Assembly (NCBI GenBank): GCA_023429375.1
Contig: JAEYVY010000003.1
Coordinates: 1 to 64,000, forward strand
Origin: Bacteroidota bacterium
Lineage (GTDB): Bacteria; Bacteroidota; Bacteroidia; Bacteroidales; Tannerellaceae
Length of the DNA stretch: 64,000 bases
Direction of reading: 5' to 3'
Shown: positions 1-8,207 of the stretch, piece after piece
Position numbering within the stretch: the stretch's first letter is position 1
Layout of the letters: every line of letters begins with the position of its first letter
Translations under genes and position numbers: made by a program
The notes under the pieces: model-generated
What the model saw: only the letters and a program-made list of their open reading frames with translations
What the model was told of the DNA's origin: nothing
Databases searched by the model: none

Positions 1-66
1 AACAGCATCGAAATAATCAAATATCCAGGAAGGAAATACTGTACGAAGAATATCGGCTAACTCCAT
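1..66 (-). CDS. IS transposase, N-terminal fragment (cut by window edge)
   Basis: An ATG at 66 opens a minus-strand frame that stays open for 22 codons to the left edge. It begins MELADILRTVFPSWIFDYFD. This resembles the N-terminal region of ISAon1/ISL3-type transposases of Bacteroidetes, recalled from general knowledge and not searched. A consensus promoter box lies 17-24 bases upstream at 83-90. The reading frame on its other side is a decapitated integrase, which fits an insertion sequence whose end lies near 100-125. With only 22 residues visible the family is uncertain. Confidence 0.5.
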   Translation of the reverse strand, partial: MELADILRTVFPSWIFDYFDAV

Positions 67-82
67 TTCTCTTTTTTAGAAG

Positions 83-90
83 CAAAGATA
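83..90 (-). promoter_or_regulatory. Bacteroidetes -7 box (TATCTTTG)
   Basis: The minus strand reads TATCTTTG, an exact match to the Bacteroidetes -7 consensus TAnnTTTG, about 17 bases upstream of the transposase start. Confidence 0.5.
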
Positions 91-124
91 AATATTTTTG
101 ACACCAACCTACTTTTAGGATTGA

Positions 125-1267
125 TCCCGAATTACCGTAAACGGTCAGCGTGAGGAAATCCGCACAAAGAAAAGTATTAACCCTTCCCTTTGGAATCAGG
201 CCAAAGAACGTTCCAGAGGGCGTGATCGGAAATCCCGTGACGTCAACGACTACATTGAATCTGCGCAAATAAGACTTTCCCAGCTCTTTACCGAGATGGA
301 GCAAAACGGCAAAACCATTACTGCTAAGATTCTTCGGAATAAGTTTTTGGGTGTGGATGATGAAGATCGCAAGACGCTAATTGCTTTTTTCAATGAACAT
401 AATGAACAATGTAGGAAATTAATTGGAATAGATTATGTAGATATTACGGTTCGCCGATATGAATGTTGCGCTCGCTACCTACAAGAGCTTATTCAGGAAA
501 AGTACGGTGAGAATGATTTACTTCTAAGAGAGGTAAAAGGGGAGTTGGTGCGAGATTTTGAATTCTTCCTAAAAACGGAAAAAGGCTGTGCCCAGAATAC
601 GGTTATCCGATATATGAAATGCTTCAAAAAAGTAATCAATCTAGCGATTGCCAACGAATATATTAGTCGAAACCCATTTGCCGGAATCAAATTTCATGAA
701 AAGCCGGTCAACAAGGAATTCCTGACCATGGAAGAAATAACTCGGATAGCTCAAAAAGAGTTTACGATACATCGGTTAGAATTGGTTCGAGATGTATTCT
801 TGTTCTCAATATGGACTGGTCTTGCATTCATTGATGTCTATAATCTAAAACAAGAACATATCGTTACAGACAACAACGGAAATCTATGGATACGCAAAAC
901 CCGTGAAAAGACAAACAATATGTGTAATATCCCTTTGTTAAGTACCCCTATGCAAATTTTAAAGAAATACGAAGGATATCCTATCTGCGAAGAACGAGGA
1001 ACACTACTACCTGTTATGTGTAATCAAAAATATAATTCGTACTTGAAGGAAATTGCCGATTTATGCGGGATCAACAAGAGGCTCTCGACCCACACAGCCC
1101 GATACACGTTTGCCTCGGTAATAGCCTTGGCAAATAATGTCTCACTATCAAACGTGGCAAAAATGCTCGGCCATTCCTCCACCCGAATGACGCAACATTA
1201 TGCCAAAGTATTAGACCAGAGTATTCTGAAGGATATGCAAGAGGTCGATTTGAAGATGAATAGTTAG
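125..1267 (+). pseudogene. CTnDOT-type tyrosine recombinase, 5' end lost
   Basis: The frame is open from 125 to the stop at 1267, but a TGA at 122-124 precedes it and no good start codon is seen before the ATG at 296. Residues encoded at 131-295 (ITVNGQREE..., ...LWNQ) are the rest of the N-terminal arm-binding domain, so the ATG at 296 is internal and the first few dozen residues are missing. The core-binding and catalytic domains are present. HTAR, LGH and the nucleophile QHYAKV can be seen near the C-terminus. The usual first arginine of the catalytic set is Ala in TGLAFIDVYNL, as in IntDOT-like enzymes that lack that arginine. The IS at the left edge most likely caused the truncation. This was probably the integrase of the element that ends near 13,070. 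Confidence 0.8.
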
Positions 1268-1289
1268 CAAATCAGATTATTTGATATTG

Positions 1290-1326
1290 AAAGAGCAACC
1301 CTTATATTTAAGTTGAGTTGCTCTTT
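1290..1326 (+). terminator. Rho-independent terminator after integrase
   Basis: AAAGAGCAAC (1290-1299) pairs with GTTGCTCTTT (1317-1326), followed by a T/A-rich tract. It lies 22 bases after the integrase stop. Confidence 0.75.
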
Positions 1327-1388
1327 TAATAAATTGAGAAAATATCTTCTCCTCAGCCAATATACAAAAATATACTCCGCTCTAAAAC

Positions 1389-1463
1389 GCAAGACCAAGC
1401 TCCGTTTCTGATAAAAATCTTCCGAATCCTGCGGATTAGTGTGTTTTTACCGAAAAGTCTTGC
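1389..1463. repeat. Nested inverted repeats between integrase and HTH genes
   Basis: GCAAGAC (1389-1395) and GTCTTGC (1457-1463) are complementary and enclose a tight hairpin, AATCC-TGC-GGATT (1425-1437). The role is unknown; a recombination-site or structured-RNA role is possible because it sits beside the integrase. It could also be chance. Confidence 0.35.
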
Positions 1464-1518
1464 TTATTTAGTTCTCCGCATGGAAGATGCATATCGGTTG
1501 AAAAGAAGAAAAAAAATA

Positions 1519-1818
1519 TTAACTAAGAACGCCCCGATACCCTTTATCCAACATTTGCTGAATATCCGACTCCCGATATAGAATTTTTCCGCCCAGCTTG
1601 CAATAGGGAAGTCGACCTTCATCCCGATAATTCTGTAAAACACGACGGCTGAGTTTTAATCGTTCCGAGACTTCTTTATCGGTCAGATAACGCTCTCCTC
1701 TTAACATAGGGCGATAATTCTCTGTTAGATTCTCCAAACCATCCAACATCTTTTCAAGGGATTGGAAAAAAAGTACGATTCGTTCGTCACTCTGTGTTAT
1801 CAAATTATCATTGTCCAT
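1519..1818 (-). CDS. Helix-turn-helix protein, excisionase-like
   Basis: 99 residues. The C-terminal half (YLTDKEVSERLKLSRRVLQNYRDEG, then LPYCKLGGKILYRESDI) is the winged-helix MerR/excisionase-type fold (HTH_17) found in the small Xis-like proteins of Bacteroidetes conjugative and mobilizable transposons. The first 45 residues are acidic and probably helical. Its ATG overlaps the stop of the upstream HTH gene by one base (TAATG), so the two are probably translated together. They were probably recombination directionality factors or regulators of the neighbouring integrase. Which of the two would be the excisionase cannot be told. Confidence 0.8.
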   Translation of the reverse strand: MDNDNLITQSDERIVLFFQSLEKMLDGLENLTENYRPMLRGERYLTDKEVSERLKLSRRVLQNYRDEGRLPYCKLGGKILYRESDIQQMLDKGYRGVLS

Positions 1819-2132
1819 TATTTACGTTCCTTTCTTTTATAAGTTAATTCCTTTTCTTTCTGCGTGATAACAGGAACGATCCGCTCAATATCGTCGGCTT
1901 TGTAATACATTTTATGACCGATCTGTGTATAAGGGAGCGTTCCATTATCCCGATAGTTTTGTAACGAACGTTTGGAGATATTTAGAATCATGCATACGTC
2001 CTGATTATCCAGCCATTTTGCCATGCTTTTGTCACGATTTCGGTTACAGATAGCTTCCACCTTTCGGGTAAATGCTCCGAATCGTTCCATCATTTTTTCA
2101 AATACGGATTCTTCGATATTAATAATTTTCAT
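1818..2132 (-). CDS. Helix-turn-helix protein, excisionase-like
   Basis: 104 residues. It is a paralogue-like partner of the gene downstream: WLDNQDVCMILNISKRSLQNYRDNG followed by LPYTQIGHKMYYKADDI is the same HTH_17 wing pattern. The C-terminal tail is strongly basic (KEKELTYKRKERK) and may add DNA contacts. It is first in a two-gene operon with a consensus -7 box at 2166-2173. Such pairs accompany the integrase in Bacteroidetes mobile elements. Confidence 0.8.
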   Translation of the reverse strand: MKIINIEESVFEKMMERFGAFTRKVEAICNRNRDKSMAKWLDNQDVCMILNISKRSLQNYRDNGTLPYTQIGHKMYYKADDIERIVPVITQKEKELTYKRKERK

Positions 2133-2165
2133 ATCCTATGTTTTAAGTTCATTTTTTTCTCGAAA

Positions 2166-2173
2166 CAAATATA
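2166..2173 (-). promoter_or_regulatory. Bacteroidetes -7 box for the HTH pair
   Basis: The minus strand reads TATATTTG (consensus TAnnTTTG), 34-41 bases upstream of the first HTH start. Confidence 0.55.
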
Positions 2174-2443
2174 AGTAGAGAACTTCACCGAAACAGCACA
2201 TAATCAAGAGCTGGCAGCAAGTGGCGCCGATTTGAGTATGTTTGGCTCCGGCGTCATCTCTTTTTTTGTCATCTAATCACCTATCTGTGTTCACGAAAGA
2301 GTTGCGTGGAAATATATTGTAGAATGCCGCATTAGAACCGCTTATGGCTTCTGGCTCATAAATAGTTACTTTATTTGCGAGAGTTAATATATCCGAGTTA
2401 TTAACTACAACTAATAGTATTAATTTATAAAACAGAATTTATT
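2174..2443. other. Divergent spacer with a G+C-rich imperfect inverted repeat
   Basis: No gene is seen between the HTH pair and the DUF3408 gene. A locally G+C-rich piece holds TGGCGCCG (about 2222-2229) and CGGCGTCA (about 2251-2258), inverted repeats with one mismatch. Either element regulation or a recombination site would fit; nothing proves it. Confidence 0.3.
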
Positions 2444-2959
2444 ATGGGAAAAAAGAAAGACGAAGTGAATATGAACGATATTGATGCTCATTTTGTCATA
2501 TCCTCCTTCAAAAACAAAGAGAGGCTAAATAATCCAAGCATGCCTGCCCGTCCGCTACTTCCACCTCAGGAAGAGGAGAGATTTCAAAAGTCTCAAAAGG
2601 AAAGTAATTTATCTAATACAGCGAATGAATCAACTGTTGCTGATACCGGTGATGTAGATAGCAACTCTGATACAGCTAATTCAGCAGATAAATTAAGTGT
2701 AACTGATGGTAATACGAAAAGAAGTAGCTCTCGTCAACGAAAAGCCGCTTTCGAGAAATATAGAGACCTGTATCTTATAACACCAAAGATCAAACACCGA
2801 AAGCCTGTTTTTATCAGTGAAGAGTTAAGGGAACAATTGGACGAGATTGCGCGGAGGCTTGGGAACAAAGGAATGAGTGCTTCCGGCTTTTTAGAGAATA
2901 TGGCTATTCATCACCTTAAAGAATTTGGCGAAGATATTGAATATTGGAGAAAAATGTAG
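2444..2959 (+). CDS. DUF3408 conjugative/mobilizable-element protein
   Basis: 171 residues. The N-terminal ~100 residues are low-complexity and Ser/Asn/Asp-rich. The C-terminal part (YRDLYLITPKIKHRKPVFIS, then ELREQLDEIARRLGNKGMSASGFLENMAIHHLKE) is the conserved DUF3408 region, which looks like a ribbon-helix-helix-type DNA-binding fold. DUF3408 proteins lie in transfer and mobilization regions of Bacteroidetes conjugative elements, close to mob genes, as here. The exact role in transfer is unknown. It ends about 110 bases before the hairpin at 3061-3113. Confidence 0.75.
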   Translation: MGKKKDEVNMNDIDAHFVISSFKNKERLNNPSMPARPLLPPQEEERFQKSQKESNLSNTANESTVADTGDVDSNSDTANSADKLSVTDGNTKRSSSRQRKAAFEKYRDLYLITPKIKHRKPVFISEELREQLDEIARRLGNKGMSASGFLENMAIHHLKEFGEDIEYWRKM

Positions 2960-3027
2960 TTGTGCTACAACTATCAGCTATACTAAATAGAGTAAAAACA
3001 TTACCTGTCAAGGTTTATGCTTCAATG

Positions 3028-3113
3028 GTATCGAAGATACGTATTTGCAAACGGCAAATAGCAAGCTGTGTTTTGAGTAACTCATTTCATTTCGGGTTAC
3101 TCAAAACGCTTGC
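3028..3113. repeat. Hairpin cluster upstream of mobC, possible oriT region
   Basis: Three hairpins lie in a row. GTATC-GAA-GATAC is at 3028-3040 and ATTTGC/GCAAAT is near 3044-3060. The largest has a left arm GCAAGC (3061-3066), a three-base bulge, then GTTTTGAGTAAC (3070-3081), and a right arm GTTACTCAAAAC (3096-3107) followed by GCTTGC (3108-3113). The big stem therefore has 18 perfect pairs with one bulge. Position directly before a relaxosome gene suggests an origin of transfer. An attenuator is the alternative. No nick site was identified. Confidence 0.5.
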
Positions 3114-3188
3114 CCCACAAGGGGGATAATCACACTCCGAAGTCGTGCGATTTTCACTAATGGTGGCATTGCCACATAGAATAATAAT

Positions 3189-3623
3189 ATGGAAGAGGTA
3201 AAACGAAAGAAATACAATAAGGGCGGTCGCCCTCCCAAAAGTGATCCTGCAAAAAACTGTGTCATGGTTCGTTTTTCGGATCAGGAATATGCCCAATTCT
3301 TATCCATGTTTGAAGAATCCGGTGTTTATGCCAAAGCGACATTTATCAAAGCGAGAGTTTTCAAGCAGTCGTTTCATGTTGTTAAAACAGATAAAGGAGC
3401 TATTGAGTATATCTCAAAGCTAACTCAATTGTACGCTCAATTTCGTGCAATTGGTGTCAATTATAATCAGATAGTGAAGCAACTTCACAGTCATTATTCT
3501 GAGAAGGCCGCACTTTCCATGCTTTATAAATTAGAGAAAATCACAATCGAATTAGTTACTACAAACCAACAAATAATTGAACTGACGCAGAGGTTTGAAC
3601 AGGAATATCTAAAAAGAAGATGA
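3189..3623 (+). CDS. MobC-like relaxosome accessory protein
   Basis: 144 residues. A basic N-terminus (KRKKYNKGGRPPKSDPAKN) leads into a ribbon-helix-helix-like segment (VMVRFSDQEYAQFLSMFEES). The middle has the family hallmark of IGVNYNQIVKQLHSHYS, as in MobC/MobA accessory proteins that help the relaxase melt oriT. In Bacteroidetes mobilizable elements the relaxase gene normally follows directly. Here the next gene is a Cro/CI regulator of a restriction system, so the protein is an orphan unless a relaxase acts in trans. Confidence 0.75.
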   Translation: MEEVKRKKYNKGGRPPKSDPAKNCVMVRFSDQEYAQFLSMFEESGVYAKATFIKARVFKQSFHVVKTDKGAIEYISKLTQLYAQFRAIGVNYNQIVKQLHSHYSEKAALSMLYKLEKITIELVTTNQQIIELTQRFEQEYLKRR

Positions 3624-3650
3624 TTCTCATTATTATCCCGTAATATTTCC

Positions 3651-3658
3651 TAACTTTG
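3651..3658 (+). promoter_or_regulatory. Promoter of the restriction-modification operon
   Basis: TAACTTTG matches the Bacteroidetes -7 consensus TAnnTTTG exactly and lies 24 bases before the regulator start, after the mobC stop. The defense operon thus has its own promoter, close enough to the regulator gene for autoregulation. Confidence 0.65.
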
Positions 3659-3682
3659 AGAGCAAATTAAAATTATTAATAT

Positions 3683-3886
3683 ATGAATCGAATCAAAGAG
3701 GTTCTCAATGAAAAAGGGATCAAACAAACTTGGCTTGCCGAAAAACTGGGCAAGAGTTTCAAAATGGTCAATGCGTATGCTTGCAACCGGAAACAGCCGA
3801 GTTTGGAGACACTTTTTCAGATTGCGGAGTTATTGAGTGTGAATGTTAAGGATTTGATTGTGGATAATAAAAACGAGGATAAATAG
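3683..3886 (+). CDS. Cro/CI-type small regulator (controller-like) of the R-M operon
   Basis: 67 residues that are almost entirely one HTH_3 domain: IKQTWLAEKLGKSFKMVNAY is the helix-turn-helix core, then PSLETLFQIAELLSVNVKDL. Its size and position, two bases before the restriction enzyme start, match controller (C) proteins that time expression of restriction genes. It lies 24 bases from a consensus promoter box, so autoregulation is plausible. Binding has not been shown. Confidence 0.8.
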   Translation: MNRIKEVLNEKGIKQTWLAEKLGKSFKMVNAYACNRKQPSLETLFQIAELLSVNVKDLIVDNKNEDK

Positions 3887-3888
3887 AT

Positions 3889-6800
3889 ATGACTTCTTTC
3901 CAAGATATATTAACCCTCTTCCGCAAGGAAGCTGTCACAGAAAAAGAAAAAGGAACACGCTTTGAACGTTTGATGCAGCTATATCTACGAACCGAGCCAT
4001 TTTATGCATCCCGTTTTAAAAACGTGTGGCTATGGGAAGAGTTTCCCTTCAGAAAAGATTTAGGAGGTTCCGATACCGGTATTGATCTGGTCGCTCAAAC
4101 TACACACGGTGCCTATTGGGCCATTCAATGTAAATGTTATCAGGAATCAGCAACAATAAATAAAGCGGAGGTTGATAGCTTTTTAACTACTGCAGGGCGT
4201 TCGTTCATGGATGAATACGGCATGACTACCCGCTTTGAACATTGTCTATGGATCTCCACAACAAATAAATGGGGAAGTAATGCTGAGGAAGCGATAAAAA
4301 ATCATACTCCCGCAGTTTCTCGGATATCTTTGTATCATTTACAGAATAGCAGCGTGGAGTGGGATAAGTTAATGCAAGGTTTGGCTGGCGAGCAGTCACT
4401 CAGACCAAAACACAAACCACTCAAACATCAAGAAAAAGCTATAGCGGAAGCCTTGAAATATTTTCAGGAACAAAACGCGGATAGAGGAAAACTAATTATG
4501 GCTTGTGGAACAGGTAAAACCTTTACCTCACTTAAAATAGCCGAGAAAATGACGAATGGAGAAGGACTTATCCTGTTTTTAGTTCCTTCTATTGCTTTAC
4601 TAGGGCAAACACTCCAAGAATGGTTGAATAATACAGAGCATCTGATTAATCCGATTTGCATTTGTTCAGACCCGGAGGTGAGTAAGCGTAAAAACAAGAA
4701 TGAAGATACAGATAGTTTTAGTGTAGTCGATTTGGCTCTGCCTGCTTCTACTGATACAGATGTTATAATAAAGCAGTTGGAACAAGCAATCACCGACCCC
4801 GGAATAACAGTAGTTTTCAGTACCTATCAATCTATAGATGTTATTGCTCGTGCACAGAAAGCTTACCAAAAGAAGCTGGGGAGCGAAAAAGGTATTTTCG
4901 ACCTCATCGTTTGTGATGAGGCACATCGTACTACAGGTGTAACACTTTCCAATGAGGATGAGTCAGCTTTTGTCAAAGTACACAACAATGACTTTATCCA
5001 GGCAAAGAAAAGGATGTATATGACGGCTACTCCCCGACTTTACCATGATGATGCAAAGAAAAAAGCTGTTGATAATGATATGGTGTTGTGTTCGATGGAT
5101 GATGTATCTATCTATGGAGAAGAATTTTATCATATTGGATTTGGCGAGGCGGTAAGCAAAGGACTTTTGTCTGATTATAAAGTTCTGATTTTGACTGTCA
5201 ATGAGAATGATATGACCGCATCTGCACAAAATATGGTGGCGCAAGGAGAAACGGAAATTCCAGCTGATGACGTGAACAAGTTAATTGGTTGTGTTAATGC
5301 GCTAAGTAAAGAAATTGTAGGTGATGATGGAACTGTAAAAGCCAGCGACCCCGAACCGATGTGTACAGCTGTAGCTTTTTGTCAGAGCATTAAAGTTTCC
5401 AAGCAGATTACCAACACATTTAATCAGATGAATGAGCTTTATTATAAAGAACTTTCAGATGAGCAACAACAAAAGATGGTTATAGTGGAAAGCGACCATA
5501 TTGATGGAACAATGGCGGCTACAACTCGAGGGCAAAAACTATCGTGGTTAAAATCCGTTCAGAAGTCTTCCCGGCAATGTCGTATTCTGACTAATGTGCG
5601 TTGTTTGAGTGAAGGAGTAGATGTCCCGTCTTTAGATGCTGTTATGTTTCTTTCTGCCCGAAATTCCCAAGTAGATGTTGTACAATCAGTAGGACGTGTC
5701 ATGCGACGTGCTCCCGGTAAAAAATATGGATACATCATTATTCCTATTGTAGTACCGACTGACGTACAAGGGGAAAAAGCGCTTAGTAATAATAAAGATT
5801 ATGCGGTTGTGTGGACCGTATTAAATGCACTTCGTGCTCATGATGACCGATTTAAGGCTACCATTAATAAAATAGAACTCAATAAGCATAAACCCGAAGG
5901 TATTATTATCGGTGGTGCTTCACATGGTTTGGATGACAACTCTGGACGAGAAACTGTCGGCGCAGCAAGTGCTGAAGCTGCCATGCAGATGGCGATTCAA
6001 TTTGATAATATGCAATCGCTTCTTTATGCCAAATTAGTAGATAAAGTGGGCGAACGCCGTTATTGGGAACAATGGGCAAAGGATGTGGCTGATATCGCTG
6101 TACGTCAAATTGCCAATATTCGTGCATTAGTTGAGAATGATAAAAAACATCAACGTGCATTTGGTCAGTTTCTGAAAGGCCTTCATAAGAATATCAACCC
6201 GTCTGTTTCGGAAGAAGATGCCATTGAGATGCTGGCGCAACATTTAATTACTCAACCGGTATTTGAAGCCTTGTTTGAAAATTACTCCTTTGTGAGGAAT
6301 AATCCTATTTCGCAGTCCATGGAGAAAATGCTAACCTTGTTAGAAGAGCAAAAAGATGAGAGAGACACTGAAACCCTTCAAAAGTTCTATGACTCTGTTC
6401 GGGAACGAGCGAAAGACATTGATAACGCTGAGGCCAAGCAAAAGATTATAATTGAATTATACGATAAGTTTTTTCGCACAGCATTTCCTATGATGGTGGA
6501 ACGATTGGGGATTGTATATACTCCGGTTGAAGTGGTCGATTATATTATACATTCTGTTGATGCTATACTTCGAAAAGAGTTTGGCCGGACATTAAGTGAT
6601 GAAAACATTCATATTCTTGATCCTTTTACTGGAACAGGTACTTTTATTACCCGTTTATTGCAAAGTGGATTGATAAAGACCGAAGACTTACCACGTAAAT
6701 ATGAACGGGAAATACATGCAAACGAGATTGTATTGCTGGCATATTATATTGCGTCTGTAAACATAGAGAACGTTTATCATGACTTGCAGTTCGGTGATTC

Positions 6801-7368
6801 GGAAAATTATATACCGTTTAATGGTATTTGTTTGACAGATACATTTCAGTTGGGAGAGACAAAGAATGGCGAAGACTTGTTTAGTGAGATGTTTCCACAA
6901 AATTCCCAACGAGTGCAAAAACAGCAAAAAGCGCCTTTACGAGTAATCATTGGCAATCCTCCTTATTCCATCGGACAAAAATCGGCCAATGACAATGCGC
7001 AAAACCAAAGCTACCCCAAACTGGAAAAACGAATAGAAGAAACGTATGCGAAAGCATCCAACGCCGGACTCAATAAGTCATTATATGATGCCTATATTAA
7101 AGCTTTTCGATGGGCTTCCGACCGTCTTGATCCGAAGAACGGAGGGATAATTTGCTTTGTAAGCAATGGAGCCTGGATTGATGGAAACAGTACCGATGGT
7201 TTCCGTCACTGTCTCGAAAAAGAGTTTTCTTCTATTTATGTATTTAATCTGCGAGGAAATCAACGGACAAGTGGGGAGTTATCTCGTAAAGAGGGTGGAA
7301 AAATATTCGGTTCCGGAAGTCGTACACCAATATCAATCACACTTTTGGTTAAGAAAGGAGAAGAATAA
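3889..7368 (+). CDS. Type ISP restriction-modification enzyme, nuclease-helicase-methyltransferase part
   Basis: 1159 residues, domains in order. An Mrr-like PD-(D/E)xK nuclease at about 20-100 has GIDLVA with Asp66 and QCK ending at Lys82. A superfamily 2 translocase has MACGTGKT (204-211), DEAH (343-346), TATPR (379-383) and QSVGRVMRR (599-607). A helical coupler follows, then a gamma-class N6-adenine methyltransferase with DPFTGTGTF (911-919) and NPPY (1023-1026). Single-chain Type ISP enzymes such as LlaGI are about 1,570-1,600 residues with a C-terminal target-recognition domain. This chain stops at a TAA right after ITLLVKKGEE, where the methyltransferase ends, and the missing part is encoded separately at 8543-9934. 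All catalytic motifs seen are intact, so the enzyme may work as two chains. Confidence 0.9.
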   Translation: MTSFQDILTLFRKEAVTEKEKGTRFERLMQLYLRTEPFYASRFKNVWLWEEFPFRKDLGGSDTGIDLVAQTTHGAYWAIQCKCYQESATINKAEVDSFLTTAGRSFMDEYGMTTRFEHCLWISTTNKWGSNAEEAIKNHTPAVSRISLYHLQNSSVEWDKLMQGLAGEQSLRPKHKPLKHQEKAIAEALKYFQEQNADRGKLIMACGTGKTFTSLKIAEKMTNGEGLILFLVPSIALLGQTLQEWLNNTEHLINPICICSDPEVSKRKNKNEDTDSFSVVDLALPASTDTDVIIKQLEQAITDPGITVVFSTYQSIDVIARAQKAYQKKLGSEKGIFDLIVCDEAHRTTGVTLSNEDESAFVKVHNNDFIQAKKRMYMTATPRLYHDDAKKKAVDNDMVLCSMDDVSIYGEEFYHIGFGEAVSKGLLSDYKVLILTVNENDMTASAQNMVAQGETEIPADDVNKLIGCVNALSKEIVGDDGTVKASDPEPMCTAVAFCQSIKVSKQITNTFNQMNELYYKELSDEQQQKMVIVESDHIDGTMAATTRGQKLSWLKSVQKSSRQCRILTNVRCLSEGVDVPSLDAVMFLSARNSQVDVVQSVGRVMRRAPGKKYGYIIIPIVVPTDVQGEKALSNNKDYAVVWTVLNALRAHDDRFKATINKIELNKHKPEGIIIGGASHGLDDNSGRETVGAASAEAAMQMAIQFDNMQSLLYAKLVDKVGERRYWEQWAKDVADIAVRQIANIRALVENDKKHQRAFGQFLKGLHKNINPSVSEEDAIEMLAQHLITQPVFEALFENYSFVRNNPISQSMEKMLTLLEEQKDERDTETLQKFYDSVRERAKDIDNAEAKQKIIIELYDKFFRTAFPMMVERLGIVYTPVEVVDYIIHSVDAILRKEFGRTLSDENIHILDPFTGTGTFITRLLQSGLIKTEDLPRKYEREIHANEIVLLAYYIASVNIENVYHDLQFGDSENYIPFNGICLTDTFQLGETKNGEDLFSEMFPQNSQRVQKQQKAPLRVIIGNPPYSIGQKSANDNAQNQSYPKLEKRIEETYAKASNAGLNKSLYDAYIKAFRWASDRLDPKNGGIICFVSNGAWIDGNSTDGFRHCLEKEFSSIYVFNLRGNQRTSGELSRKEGGKIFGSGSRTPISITLLVKKGEE

Positions 7369-7370
7369 AA

Positions 7371-8198
7371 ATGGAAGAAGTCAACACAACATTTTATTTT
7401 TACACAAAAGACGTCCTAGGATATTATAGTCTTCATGCTCATGCATATGAAATAAAAATGGACGGGGTGAGTGGAAGTCTCTCGTCACGTAATATAGATT
7501 TTGATCAGGCTAGTCTAAGCCCTTTATACATAAAAATGTTTGGGTTGCGAAAATTGAACAATAATACTTATGTAATAGCTTTATGGTTTAAAGACTATAA
7601 TGATATGGCCGAGGAACATAAGGATAAATGGGATTTATTTAAAATAGAAAATCCCACCTTATCTGATAATGACCCAGATTTTGATAATTGGTATAAGCAA
7701 TATTGGGGTGGATGTTGGGCAAAATATCCAAAACCTTTATATGATTTAGGAAAGAAGTTGAAAGAGATCTCTGAAATAACAGAGGAGTATTTTAATGTTA
7801 GATTATTTGATTATGTTGAAAATCCTAATTTGATTTATCCGTTGTCTGAGCATAAAGCACAATACTTAAATTCTTGTTTGGAATTGTTTAAACTATTTGA
7901 TTCTAATATTAATATTGATTGTTTGGCAGCAATTGCTAATGCTTTGGATAAAGATGTTCAGAAAAGAGAAGGTCATGTTCAGCGAATAAATACGCTCAAA
8001 GAAATTCTTCCTAAAGAAATTCAGAACAACATAATCAAACCAATTCATAACTTAAGAGATGCACGAGGGAAAAGAGGTCATGAGATTACTCCATCAGAGC
8101 CATACAATGCTCACGAAAAGTTTCATGAGCACGTCTTGGAACTTAATAGCGCTATGGAGAAACTGGCAACATGGTTAAAACAAACATTTCCTTTATAA
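7371..8198 (+). CDS. Unknown protein with HEPN-like RX4H motif, inserted in a Type ISP locus
   Basis: 275 residues, starting two bases after the stop of the ISP front half, so it is tightly coupled. I do not recognise the N-terminal 180 residues, which are rich in Tyr and Trp and mixed alpha/beta in look. The C-terminal ~90 residues appear helical and contain RGKRGH (Arg232 to His237), matching the RX4-6H pattern of HEPN ribonucleases found in abortive-infection and toxin systems. Local composition is A+T-rich: 60-base lines at 7381 and 7801 hold 19 and 18 G+C. This suggests an origin different from the enzyme around it. The HEPN call rests on one motif and needs structural confirmation. Confidence 0.45.
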   Translation: MEEVNTTFYFYTKDVLGYYSLHAHAYEIKMDGVSGSLSSRNIDFDQASLSPLYIKMFGLRKLNNNTYVIALWFKDYNDMAEEHKDKWDLFKIENPTLSDNDPDFDNWYKQYWGGCWAKYPKPLYDLGKKLKEISEITEEYFNVRLFDYVENPNLIYPLSEHKAQYLNSCLELFKLFDSNINIDCLAAIANALDKDVQKREGHVQRINTLKEILPKEIQNNIIKPIHNLRDARGKRGHEITPSEPYNAHEKFHEHVLELNSAMEKLATWLKQTFPL

Positions 8199-8207
8199 AA
8201 TAATATT

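Noticed and set aside
296..1267. Integrase taken as intact from the ATG at 296
   Set aside because: The frame upstream to 125 still encodes arm-binding-domain residues, so this ATG is internal and the gene is truncated.
2944..3129. 61-codon frame starting inside the DUF3408 stop region
   Set aside because: It runs through the hairpin cluster, overlaps the DUF3408 end and shows no protein-like pattern; the hairpins explain the region better.
4464..4926. Minus-strand frames within the restriction gene
   Set aside because: They are antisense to the conserved helicase domain, have no protein-like pattern and no promoter box was seen for them.
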